A stretch of 64,000 bases of DNA, taken from NCBI RefSeq assembly GCF_963678635.1, contig NC_087070.1, forward strand, positions 9,024,539 through 9,088,538, in the 5' to 3' direction. This DNA is from Symsagittifera roscoffensis (Eukaryota > Xenacoelomorpha > Acoela > Convolutidae). Of the stretch, positions 23,414 through 32,601 are shown piece by piece. The notes beneath the pieces were generated by a model that worked only from the letters and a program-made list of their open reading frames with translations, was not told the origin of the DNA and did not search any database. The position numbers and the translations under genes are program-made. Each line of letters begins with the position of its first letter. The stretch's first letter is position 1.

Positions 23414-24339
23414 AGAAAAGAAACTCAAAATACTCTTCACGAAAGGTTCAGCTGCTTTTGGTAGCGTCAAAAATTTAACAAATGCTAGTTAACTCTCACC
23501 AAAAAAAGTTAAAAACTTTCTGAGATCTCAATCATCACATACAAAGTATGGATTGTTTCGTAAAATATATCCTCGGCTAAAAGTGATTGTTAACGATATC
23601 AACAACATTTGGTCTCTTGACTTGGCTTATATGATAAATTGGCTATATACAACCGAGGGGTACGATATTTGTTAGTTGCTGTCGATTGTCTCTCTCGCTA
23701 CTTACGAATGGAACCCTGAAGACCAAATATGCAAAAGAAACAACCGAAGCTTTCAGAAAAATGATCAAAACAAATCAACCAAAACAAGTTTGGGTTGACA
23801 AAGGCACCGAGTTTGAAGGACAGTTCGCAAAGTTATGTAATAAATGAGAAATCATCAAACAAACAACTCGCAGCTAAATAAATCAGCGTTTGCCGAAAGA
23901 AACATTCGATCGCTGAAAAAAATTATCTACAAGTACTTGGAGTTTGAATGGACTTAGTTATATTGGAAAATTACAAAATTTTGTCCAAACGGTTAACTCA
24001 CGCGTTAATAGAGTAACAAAATTGGCTCCGAACAAGGTCACCAGAAAACATGTATCTGCTTTTGTTTCAATAATTGCAAACAGTTCATCAAATTTGATAC
24101 AAAAACCAAAATTTTATGTTGGTGACTTTGTGCGAATAGCGAAAACTGACTTGCCTTTTAGAAAAGGTTACAAGCTAACTTTTACAGACAAAGTTTTTGA
24201 AATAGTCGCCATTCCTAAAGTAAACCCTCCAACGTACAGTCTCACTGATGCGGAAAAGGAAGAAATCAGGGGAAAATTTTATGAAAAAGAACTTTGGTTA
24301 ATTGGAAACAAAGCTGATTATAACGAAAATGGGCAGTGA
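23411..24339 (+). pseudogene. INT: Polinton integrase (retroviral-type DDE, rve fold), copy 1, inactivated
   Basis: The enzyme joins element ends to host DNA. The central domain shows W-S-L-D-L with the first catalytic Asp at 23,619-23,621, DKGTEF with the second at 23,797-23,799, and FAERNIRSLKK with the Glu at 23,895-23,897. The last two are about 33 codons apart, as in DD35E integrases. The C-terminal part (23,944-24,339) has the basic chromo-like tail with GDFVRIAKTDLPFRKGY and FYEKELW. Lesions include TAA at 23,490, a 1-nt loss near 23,717, a TGA near 23,846, stops near 23,873-23,880 and a frame change near 23,940. Its stop overlaps the penton start by ~10 bp. Confidence 0.87.
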
Positions 24340-25182
24340 TGAGTTTACTGTAGATTTGATTTCAACAGCATCAATGTATTATTTCCAAGACCACACTTGG
24401 GCCAGTTTTGGAAGTTTTTGTTAAGAAGAAATAGCTTTAGACGGAGATTGGAGAGTTGTTCTCTCAGAAATAATTTTCCCAACGAAATTAAACAATGTTA
24501 CTGATGAGGAATTGACGGACTTCAGAGCATCCGAAGTAGTAGCCAGTAAATCCAACGCTGGCATCGGATTACAAATTCCAGACCTTACTACGGCGAAAAA
24601 GTTTTTATCAAATCAGGAGAGTACACTTTTATAGAACAATTGGTCAATGAGATAAAATTAGAACTCAAAGACAAAATTCATTTCGAAGTCAAGAAATCAC
24701 GAACACATGAGCATTTGGATGAACGCAAATGAAGGAATTTCATTCCCAAGTCCCCAAATACCCAGTCTGTTAGGCTACAACGGTGAGAACGGTGAATATC
24801 ACATTGGTTACCAAATGATATCCTCCTTCGATGCATCTTATGAGGGAAACGAACTGTACGAATCTCTTTTCTCATATGACTTATCAAGTGGGACAAGTCT
24901 AATTTTTTTTTCTAAATTGACATTATTCAATACTAAATTGTTGGAGATGCAAAGGCCCCATTGTTAAGCGTCATTGATTTAAATAGACGCATCAAAAACA
25001 GTAGTGCTTGCAGCATTGACCCTAATCATCGAAAAAACTTCACTAATTTAGACTACAAAAATTTATTCAATTCATCTGTACAATCAATATCGGTACAGTT
25101 GCGCACAGAAACTGGAAGACTAGTACCCTTTGCAGGAACTGGTAAAATTCTATTGACTCTAAAATTCAAGCGCTTTGATTGA
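24329..25182 (+). pseudogene. Polinton minor capsid (penton-like, single jelly-roll) protein, copy 1, inactivated
   Basis: The protein forms the capsid vertices in Polinton-like virions. The ATG at 24,329 lies inside the end of the integrase. The N-terminus (MGSDEFTVDL, then DWRVVLSEIIFP) and the C-terminus (KAPLL, then FNSSVQSISVQLRTETG and TLKFKRFD before the TGA at 25,180-25,182) are recognisable. The middle includes WMNANEGISFPSP. Frame changes lie near 24,700 and 24,940, and a TAA lies near 24,421 where copy 2 has a sense codon. The total span of ~285 codons is shorter than usual, so some middle sequence is probably lost. Confidence 0.82.
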
Positions 25183-25188
25183 AAACCA

Positions 25189-25489
25189 ATGGAACAATAT
25201 TATGTGGATTTGACGATTTGGCTGCTGGTATTGGTCGTGTTGCTATACCGTTTGCTCAACAGATTATTCTACCGGCAGTGGATTTGGCGCTTTGGCTGCT
25301 GGTATTGGTCGTGTTGCTATACCGTTTGCACAACAGGTTATTCTACCGGCTGCGAAAAAACTGGGCAGAGAAATTTTGATGAGTGCAGCGCCAAAACTGA
25401 TTGATGTCGCTATGAAAAAGAAGTCTACTAAGCAAGCATTGAAAAACACTGTCACTAAAACTGCAAGAAAACAACTCGGTGGTGGTTAG
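25189..25489 (+). pseudogene. Polinton small virion protein (adenovirus protein VI-like type), copy 1, frameshifted by a 74-bp repeat
   Basis: A small Gly/Ala-rich amphipathic protein is usual just before the major capsid gene in Polintons. It is thought to be a capsid cement or membrane-active protein. The open C-terminal part (25,292-25,489) reads GIGRVAIPFAQQVILPAAKK and ends ARKQLGGG. An ATG at 25,189 lies 7 bp after the penton stop. A 74-bp tandem duplication (25,204-25,277 and 25,278-25,351) puts the two halves out of frame, because 74 is not a multiple of three. The family call rests on position and composition. Confidence 0.65.
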
Positions 25490-26250
25490 CGTCGTCGAAT
25501 GACACTAATGAGTGGATAATGAAGAAGAAGGTCAGTAGGGGCTCGAAAAAGAAAAACAACCATTAGAAGACTCACATATTTATTCAAATTTTTGTGAATA
25601 TAAATAAATATAATAATTGGTTGTTTTCGATTTTATTTGATCTTGTGTGAACACTAGTTGATAACCTGTCGTGTTTGAAATTTCAAAATTTCAAAAAAAT
25701 GTTTTTGCCAAAACAAAACACAAACTGTGAAACTAACAAGTGAAAATTTACCAAAAGAGTTATTAGACGCAAGCAGAACCGGAAACGTAGAAAAAATTGT
25801 TCGGATACACATGATAGACAAAATCATAGCCGGATATATAAGAAAATACAAACCAAACGGCAATCGGCCAGAGAGAAAAAAAGGCGATTGGTATGCAGTT
25901 GTAACTATCAACCTTGATACAAATTAGCAAAAAAAAATTTCTAGTAAACAAGGAAAATGATGAAACCACAGCCGAAAAAACAATGATTGCGACTTTGTAG
26001 ACATTGGTGGTGTCGAACAGTCTTTATACCCCGAAAACAGATCTTGGGAATTTTGTAATTCTGTTTCTCATCCGTCTGCAGAAGTTGTCTTTTTCACACA
26101 AGTCTTTTTCATTTTCATTTTGCTATCTTTATCTATTTCAAATTGTTTTTTTTTACAACCTTAGTTGTGACGAGACTGCAATTTGGCTTTGAATACTATT
26201 CAACTATCCAGTACAGTTGGTTACATGTTACCCAACCCCAAGTTATAATT

Positions 26251-26787
26251 TTGAATAAGATAAATTCAACAAAAGATCGTCTGTTGATGTCCGTTTCAGG
26301 TCCCTCAGGATCTGGCAAAACTGATTTATTTTTCAAATGCTTCTCATAGGTACATTCTATCCATCGCGTTTTATTTTATTTTTATCTTCACGATCAGCCC
26401 AAATACCGTTCCTTTGTTTCTCACAGCAATTTTTTTGATATTGAATTTATAAAAATGTCCAGCTTTTAAATTGTTAATAGCTTACGGGATTGCATGATTG
26501 TCTTTGATGATACCTGTGAAGAAATTTTTAATGAAAAAAATTTTGTTATTTTTTATTACACTAGGCCGACATAAAATAGTTCATGTTATTTATGTCAAGC
26601 ACAATTTATTTCAGCAAAGTAAGCAATCACGTACAATATAATTGAATACATCTCGCTTAATTTTGTTCAAATCACCTCGAGACATGCAATAAAATGATTA
26701 TTTGCACAGGCAATTGAATCAGCAAAATTCCTCCGTCATGCGTATCAGTTGGCAACGAAAGAATAATTCGGCCATCTGTTGATAGAC
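26251..26787 (+). pseudogene. ATP: Polinton packaging ATPase, copy 2, truncated
   Basis: This is the second copy of the gene at 21,538. The start codon is changed to TTG (26,251). Walker A GPSGSGKT is intact at 26,299-26,322, but a 1-nt loss right after it leads to TAG at 26,347. The Walker B-like segment starts at 26,491. The sequence stops abruptly at about 26,787, in a segment corresponding to LATKDYFGHLLID, where a ~1.3-kb deletion joins it to the integrase. Confidence 0.85.
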
Positions 26788-27587
26788 GTGAAGAAAAGAA
26801 ACTCAAAATACTCTTCACGAAAGGTTCAGCTGCTTTTGGTAGCGTCAAAAATTTAACAAATGCTAGTTAACTCTCACCAAAAAAAGTTAAAAACTTTCTG
26901 AGATCTCAATCATCACATACAAAGTATGGATTGTTTCGTAAAATATATCCTCGGCTAAAAGTGATTGTTAACGATATCAACAACATTTGGTCTCTTGACT
27001 TGGCTTATATGATAAATTGGCTATATACAACCGAGGGGTACGATATTTGTTAGTTGCTGTCGATTGTCTCTCTCGCTACTTACGAATGGAACCCTGAAGA
27101 CCAAATATGCAAAAGAAACAACCGAAGCTTTCAGAAAAATGATCAAAACAAATCAACCAAAACAAGTTTGGGTTGACAAAGGCACCCAGTTTGAAGGAGA
27201 GTTCGAAAAGTTATGTAATAAACGAGAAATCATCAAACACACAACTCGCGCGTTAATAGAGTAACAAAATTGGCTCCGAACAATGTCACCAGAAAGCATG
27301 TATCTGCTTTAGTTTCAATAATTACAAACAGTTCATCAAATTTGGTACAAAAACCAAAATTTTATATTGGTGACTTTGTGCGAATAGCGAAAACTGACTT
27401 GCCTTTTAGAAAAGGTTACAAGCAAACTTTTACAGACAAAGTTTTTGAAATAGTCGCCATTCCTAAAATAAACTCTCCAACGTACAGTCTCACTGATGCG
27501 GGAAAGGAAGAAATCAGGGAAAAATTTTATGAAAAAGAACTTTGGTTAATTGGAAACAAAGCTGATTATAACGAAAATGGGCTGTGA
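26788..27587 (+). pseudogene. INT: Polinton integrase, copy 2, catalytic Glu deleted
   Basis: This is the second copy of the gene at 23,411. It shares the TAA (26,868-26,870) and the 1-nt loss near 27,096 with copy 1. The second catalytic motif reads DKGTQF instead of DKGTEF. The TGA seen in copy 1 after TGTAATAAA is still a sense codon (CGA) here. A 130-bp deletion at 27,248/27,249 removes the catalytic Glu helix. The C-terminal frame (27,270-27,587) is open and ends like copy 1. Confidence 0.87.
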
Positions 27588-28429
27588 TGAGTTTACTGTA
27601 CATTTTATTTCAACAGCATCAATGTATTATTTCCAAGACAACACTTTGGCCAGTTTTGGAAGTTTTTGTTCAGAAGAAATAGCTTTAGACGGAGATTGGA
27701 GAGTTTGCTCTCTCAGAAATAATTTTCCCAACGAAATTAAACAATGTTACTGATGAGGAATTGACGTACTTCAGAGCATCCGAAGTAGTAGCCAGTAAAT
27801 CCAACGCTGGCATCGGAATACAATTTCCAGACCTTACTACGGCGAAAAGGTTTTCATCAAATCAGGAGAGTACCCTTTTATAGAACAATTGGTTAATGAG
27901 GCAAAAATAAAACTCAAAGACAAATTCATTTCGAAATCAAGAAATCACGAACACATGAGCATTTGGATGAACGCAAATGAAGGAATTGCATTCCCAAGTC
28001 CCCAAATACCCAGTCTGTTAGGCTACAACGGTGAGAACGGTGAATATCACATTGGTTACCAAATGATATCCTCCTTCGATGCATCTTATGAGGGAAACGA
28101 AATGTACGAATCTTTTTTCTCATATGACTGATCAAGTGGGACAAGTCTAATTTTTTTTCTAAATTGACATTATTCAATACTAAATTGTTGGAGATGCAAA
28201 GGCCCCATTGTTACGCGTCATTGATTCAAATAGACGCATCAAAAACAGTAGTGCTTGCAGCATTGAACCTAATCATCGAAAAAACTTCACTAATTTAGAC
28301 TACAAAAATTTATTCAATTCATCTGTACAATCAATATCGGTACAGTTGCGCACAGAAACTGGAAGACTAGTACTCTTTGCAGGAACTGGTAAAATTTTAT
28401 TGACTCTTAAATTCAAGCGCCTTGATTGA
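27577..28429 (+). pseudogene. Polinton minor capsid (penton-like) protein, copy 2, inactivated
   Basis: The ATG at 27,577 overlaps the integrase end as in copy 1. The codon that is TAA in copy 1 is TCA here, but one extra T in GAGAGTTTGCTC shifts the frame and leads to a stop at 27,751-27,753. Middle and C-terminal pieces (27,961-28,131 and 28,208-28,429) match copy 1, including the same frame changes. A TGA at 28,129-28,131 is private to this copy. Confidence 0.82.
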
Positions 28430-28435
28430 AAACCA

Positions 28436-28736
28436 ACGGAACAATATTATGTGGATTTGACGCTTTGGCTGATGGTATTGTTCGTGTTGCTATACCGTTT
28501 GCACAACATGTTATTCTACCGGCAGTGGATTTGGCGCTTTGGCTGCTGGTATTGGTCGTGTTGCTATACCATTTGCACAACAGGTTATTCTACCGGCTGC
28601 GAAAAAACTGGGCAGAGAACTTTTGACGAGTGCAGCGCCAGAACTGATTGATGTTGCTATGAAAAAGAAATCTCCTAAGCAAGCATTGCAAAACACTGTC
28701 ACTAAAACTGCAAGAAAACAACTCGGTGGTGGTTAG
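28436..28736 (+). pseudogene. Polinton small virion protein, copy 2, start lost
   Basis: The same 74-bp internal duplication as in copy 1 is present, so that lesion predates the large duplication. The ATG of copy 1 is ACG here. The C-terminal part (28,539-28,736) stays open and differs from copy 1 by a few substitutions, several of them amino-acid changing. Confidence 0.65.
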
Positions 28737-28866
28737 CGTCGTCGAAAGACACTAATGAGTGGATTATGAAGAAGAAGGTCAGGAGGGGCTCGAAAAAGAA
28801 AAACAACCATTAGAAGAAAAAACAGACCAGCGAGAAGTCGAACAGATTTTTTCTCAAACATAAAAA

Positions 28867-30181
28867 GTGATCGCTATTTTGTTACCCAATGAAGCTACAC
28901 ATAGCTCTCTGGATTTGTTTGAAAAAAGAGCCCTTTTGGTTACTTTTGAAAACGCTTTCGATCAAAAAATTGGACCTGTCTGTTCACCTAATATTCCAAT
29001 GCTTGAATTTGAATTCACCGGTGACCGTAATATTTTTGTTGACCTGCAAATTTTTTTTTGGAAATACGATGCAAAGTAACGCAATCAAATGGAGCTGATC
29101 TGCGATACGAAACACTTATCCTTCTGTGTCTGATTCACAGTTCCTCGTAAACAACTCCCTGTATTCCCTTTTCCCTGACTGTATCCTCGCTGCAAATGGA
29201 CTCGAAATCTCAAATGCCAATAACGTTTTTGCGCATAAAAGCTTTATTGGAACAGAATTTTCTAACAGCAAAGGAGCCAAGGACTCATGGCTTAAGTGTC
29301 AGGGATATCGTTTTGAAAACGATCCCCCTGCAATAGATGCAGCTGATTTCACCTCTCAACTAGAACTGGTACGTGAATCGAGGGAAGTTTGGTTCTATGG
29401 ACCAGCTAGAGTTGATTTTTTCACATGTGACAAGCATTTGTTGAGCGGTGTTACCCTCAGACTTTCCTACAGACGTTCTTATGAAGACTTTCTCATTATA
29501 TCTGAAGATGCTGTCAAGCATTACAAGCTTCAAACACTAGAATCGAACCTATTTGTTAGAAAAATGACTGTGACCGCCCATGTGCTCTCTGCCATTGAAT
29601 CAACTTTGCTCAAAACTCCTGCGAACTACCCATATCAAGAAGAAATTACCAAATCTTTTCTTGCAACAGCTGGTCAGCGCAGCTGGCAACAGGAAGATAT
29701 TTTTGCTCATGAACCGGTGAGACAAACTATAATAGAATTGAACACAAATAATGCATTTCTAGGAACAAACCGAACAAATCCTTTTCACTATCAAAATTTT
29801 GGATTGGAGCAGGTTACCGTGAGACGGAACGGTTTACCAATTGCAATTACACCAAATAGTACACAAGATCATAAACGTCTCTTCTTCAACGCACTATCAG
29901 CGCCGGGTTTGTAGTACTGCGGGTTGGGAATCACTCTGGATAATTACCAACAGCACTTTATTATGTTTTTCGCTATCACTAGCACACAGCAGACAGCTCA
30001 TGATTTCTTGCATCCAGAACTTACTAACAGCTCATTTTCACTCGATCTTAAATTCTCAAACACTTTGACAGCAAACCTGGAAACTTTTGTTTGGGGTACA
30101 CGCTCATCGAATGTATATATTACATCTGACCGTAAGTTTCAAAGAATGTCCTTCCAATTTCGACCGTCTGCAAAAATATGA
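28867..30181 (+). pseudogene. MCP: Polinton major capsid protein (double jelly-roll), single copy, few lesions
   Basis: This protein builds the icosahedral shell. About 435 codons are recognisable. The N-terminal part is open from 28,867. The long central frame (29,099-29,914) contains VDFFTCDKHLLSGVTLR, YEDFLIISEDAVKHYK, LFVRKMTVT, AFLGTNRTNPFHYQNFGL and VRRNGLPIA. After a TAG at 29,912-29,914 the same frame continues to 30,181 with DFLHPELTNSSFSLDLKF. Lesions are a frame change in the T9 run at 29,051-29,059, another between about 29,098 and 29,125, a TGA at 29,096 in the final frame, and the TAG. The true start is uncertain. It is much better preserved than the duplicated genes upstream. 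Confidence 0.92.
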
Positions 30182-30530
30182 AATCAAGTTGCAGGATCTC
30201 ATCCAGAACTGTAAACATCTGAAATATAAGTTTCTTGGAGTATTTGCAGCGGACAATTTTCCACCTCACTTCCCAGACAATATCTTTATGGTTGTGAACA
30301 CTTCAAAATCAGATTCTCCGGGGAAACATTGGATTGTGATTTGCAACAGAAGAAAAATTTTATACTTCGCTGATCCTCATAGTCTTCCTCTTTGGCAGTA
30401 CACCAATCTATTTATACGATTGAACGAGAAATTCTATCAGACCACTGAATTAATGACAAATTATCCCATGCAAGACTCAAGCTCTACCATGTGCGGTTCT
30501 TTTTGTATTTATATTGCACATTTGATATAG
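30111..30530 (+). CDS. PRO: Polinton adenain-like cysteine protease, frame intact
   Basis: The maturation protease cleaves capsid precursors in Polinton- and adenovirus-type virions. The frame is open from 30,087. The first ATG is at 30,111, and the start may lie a little further in, because the conserved part begins about 30,150. The catalytic set is complete and in order: His in GKHWIVI (30,327-30,329), Asp in FADPHS (30,372-30,374), Gln in MQDSSS (30,471-30,473) and Cys in MCGSFC (30,492-30,494). The stop is TAG 30,528-30,530. It overlaps the 3' end of the capsid gene in another frame. At ~125-140 residues it is near the short end of the family. Intact or not, its companions are dead. Confidence 0.9.
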   Translation: MYILHLTVSFKECPSNFDRLQKYEIKLQDLIQNCKHLKYKFLGVFAADNFPPHFPDNIFMVVNTSKSDSPGKHWIVICNRRKILYFADPHSLPLWQYTNLFIRLNEKFYQTTELMTNYPMQDSSSTMCGSFCIYIAHLI

Positions 30531-31603
30531 GATAAAACCTTTAATGGCAATGATCTGATTTTGCTTACATGAATGATCATGTTTTGAAACGTTTTCTAAC
30601 TCACATGCTTTCTCATTAACTAACTAACTAATATGGCTTTTTTGTACACTTTCAATTTCATTTTAAACACTAACTACATTTTTTTAGTCATTGATATTTT
30701 TACTCAATCGTTAAATTAATAGCAATAATCCGAGAAGTTAGATTACTATCAAAAAAATACAAAATCAACCTATGGGGGGATATCACCATACCAGCAACTG
30801 AGGCCTCCTTTCAGTACAATTTCCGGACGGGTTTCGAAACGCCGCGTTTCGGCTGAGAGTCGAGCGCCATGCGTTGTTTTCCTCTACTCGGACCCCAAGA
30901 AGTTTTGTTCTATCTTAAATTTTATAGTAACAGTTAGGTACAAGTTTTGACATTATTTTTAGACAAAAACAGATCAAACACACACAATACTCGTTTTCTA
31001 ACCCATATGCTTTTTCATTAAACTATTACGTAATTCTACATGACTGTTTTCGTATACATTTCAATCAACTTGTCAATGAAATTAAGCTTCTGATTTCCTT
31101 TACCATAATGTTTCTTTTTTGAATCTTTTTCTAACTCACATGCATTTTCATTAGCTTTGAACGACACTTGTTTTAGAAGATTGTGTGTATAATTCAACCA
31201 TTTCTTTTCATATCTGTTTTCACCAAGACCATAGAGTTTGTAGAAACATTGAAAGAACCAATTCGCAAAGACCTTCAACAGCAAAACGCATTGAATAGTT
31301 TTAGTTCAATTGGAATACAACATAGCTTGCCGAGCTATAGGAGGCGGAAAGAAATAATATACATTTCTTTTAGGGTCTTTTGTAAAGTAACTATTGGTAT
31401 TTGTTTTTAGATACCTCGTGAGTACAGAAACTTTTTTCTTTGTTTGATAATCAAAAAAAGACTCTAAAAATCTATTCGATCTGCAAAAAAAGATAGCGTT
31501 TTTTTATATGCTCAAACTTTAAGTTCTGAAATATTTGCTACCTCTGGCTCTAACTAGGTTGGGAAATTAATCCAGAAGGTCATTCAAATTCGTTTTATTT
31601 AAG
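30531..31603. other. AT-rich DNA with three diverged copies of a short repeat
   Basis: The word TTTTCTAACTCACATGC and close variants followed by TTTTCATTA occur near 30,591, 30,992 and 31,126, with some similarity in the flanks. An 82-codon minus-strand frame (31,036-31,284) runs through the third copy and has plausible residue composition, but no family and no support in the other copies. A short GC-rich patch near 30,815-30,900 includes the perfect inverted repeat CGAAACG-CCG-CGTTTCG. This could be the decayed right end of the Polinton. I found no matching inverted repeat at the left. Confidence 0.4.
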
Positions 31604-31831
31604 GGATATGAATATAATTATCGTGTTGACGTGGAAGAAGCAAAAGTTCCAGGCAGCAGCAAATACATGCAAGTCGATTATGCAGATCCTCCTGAAGATT
31701 CAAGAAGAAAGGATTTTGTTTCGCGACCAACACCGTACCAGTCTTTGTTGAAAAAGGATAAGCACGTAACACAAGGCAAAGGCTCTCCTATTAGTGAAGA
31801 TGCCATGAATTTACTCGACATAATGTATGAG
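31604..31831 (+). CDS. Candidate internal exon of an unidentified spliced gene (76 codons)
   Basis: A pyrimidine-rich tract ending TTTTATTTAAG precedes 31,604, and GTTGGT follows 31,831, fitting acceptor and donor sites. The interval is exactly 228 bp and open in phase 0. It starts GYEYNYRVDVEEAKVPG, continues through ADPPEDSRRKDF and KKDKHVTQGKGSP and ends NLLDIMYE. The composition is hydrophilic and rich in Lys, Asp and Pro, unlike the AT-driven chance frames around it. The frame runs on to 31,921 if not spliced, and the quality drops beyond the proposed donor. No family is recognised and no partner exon was found. Confidence 0.4.
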
Positions 31832-31996
31832 GTTGGTTCAAAAAGTGTTAATCTTGAAAATTTTTATAATTTTTTACAAAATTTTCAATTTATTTCATTT
31901 TTAACAAGGCGGAAAGAATAAATGTTCGATAAGTTTCATGGAGCTAGGCATTCGTCCGCATGATAATTTTCCTCAACTTTCATCACAATGCTGATT

Positions 31997-32448
31997 GCCC
32001 GGGTTGACCTCCATACACCGAAAATGGTTATCATACAATTCCAGACATCAAGTGTGTGGAAAAATGCTTGTCATACAATTTTCATACAATTTCTAAAAAT
32101 GGTTGAAAACTGGTATAAACTTATTTCTGTGGATGTTTGATTCTTATAAAACAGTCTGGTGATAAAAAACTGAGGTTCTCGTTTTTTGAAAAAAATGCTT
32201 ATCATACAATTCCCATATATGCCCAAACATATATGACCAAGGTCTTCAGAAACTAAAATTAGAAAGGAAAATCAAAATTTTTGGTTTATGGTAAAACACC
32301 TATCATACAATTTTCATATATGGAAAAATGTTTATCATAGAGATTTCATACAATGTTCTGTACGTATGGCATTGTATGGAATTGTATGACAAGAAGTTTT
32401 TCATAAATGGAAATTGTATGATTAGAAGTTTTGGTCAACCCGGGTGGC
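31997..32448. mobile_element. MITE-like element with CCCGGGTTGACC inverted ends and internal ATCATACAATT repeats
   Basis: The left end GCCCGGGTTGACC (31,997-32,009) is mirrored by GGTCAACCCGGG (32,433-32,444). Inside, ATCATACAATT or close variants occur several times near the left (32,030, 32,070, 32,195, 32,290), and the reverse form AATTGTATGA occurs near the right (32,375-32,425). The whole ~450 bp is therefore a loose palindrome. There is no coding capacity. A target duplication could not be fixed because the exact ends are unclear. No superfamily is assigned. Confidence 0.7.
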
Positions 32449-32487
32449 CCATTCTTGTTTCGCGGAATTACAATAAAACTTATCACT

Positions 32488-32601
32488 ATGATCGCTGTTA
32501 TCGCAATTGGAAATCAAAGTTCAATAAGTTACGATTTAAAAGATAAAAACTTTAGAATTACGAGTAAACCGACGTATCATGAAAAGTGTGTATATTCTTA
32601 A
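32488..32601 (+). CDS. Short conserved open frame, copy A (37 residues)
   Basis: It begins at ATG 32,488 (MIAVIAIGNQSS), because the two upstream Met codons of the other copies are changed here. It ends KCVYS-TAA. Compared with copies B-E it lacks exactly one codon (DKNFRI against DKNNFRI), an in-frame 3-bp indel, and has several substitutions. Function unknown. Confidence 0.35.
   Translation: MIAVIAIGNQSSISYDLKDKNFRITSKPTYHEKCVYS

Larger units (their letters stand above)
20864..25565. repeat. Tandem duplication, unit 1 (4,702 bp)
   Basis: The block begins GAAGACTCACATATTT at 20,864 and the same start recurs at 25,566. It contains ATPase, unknown ORF, integrase, penton-like and small virion protein remnants. 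Unit 2 (25,566-28,812) is the same block with two large deletions. GAAGA is present at the left end of unit 1, at the junction, and at the right end of unit 2. This is microhomology of the kind left by end-joining or template switching. Confidence 0.95.
25566..28812. repeat. Tandem duplication, unit 2 (3,247 bp, with deletions)
   Basis: It is collinear with unit 1 except for a loss of ~1,315 bp at 26,787/26,788 (unit-1 positions ~22,097-23,411) and a loss of 130 bp at 27,248/27,249 (unit-1 positions 23,871-24,000). Single-base differences are scattered throughout, so the duplication is not recent. The unit runs straight into the single-copy major capsid gene. Confidence 0.95.
17996..30530. 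mobile_element. Degenerate Polinton/Maverick element (virus-like DNA transposon), internally duplicated
   Basis: Plus-strand remnants appear in the order packaging ATPase, unknown ORF, integrase, penton-like protein, small virion protein, major capsid protein, cysteine protease. This combination is diagnostic of Polintons. The outer limits are uncertain. The right limit given here is the protease stop. The left limit is the end of a minus-strand gene remnant whose membership in the element is an inference. I found no terminal inverted repeats and nothing resembling protein-primed DNA polymerase B, so those parts are missing or unrecognisable. Multiple stops, frameshifts and deletions show that the element as a whole is dead. 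Confidence 0.85.
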
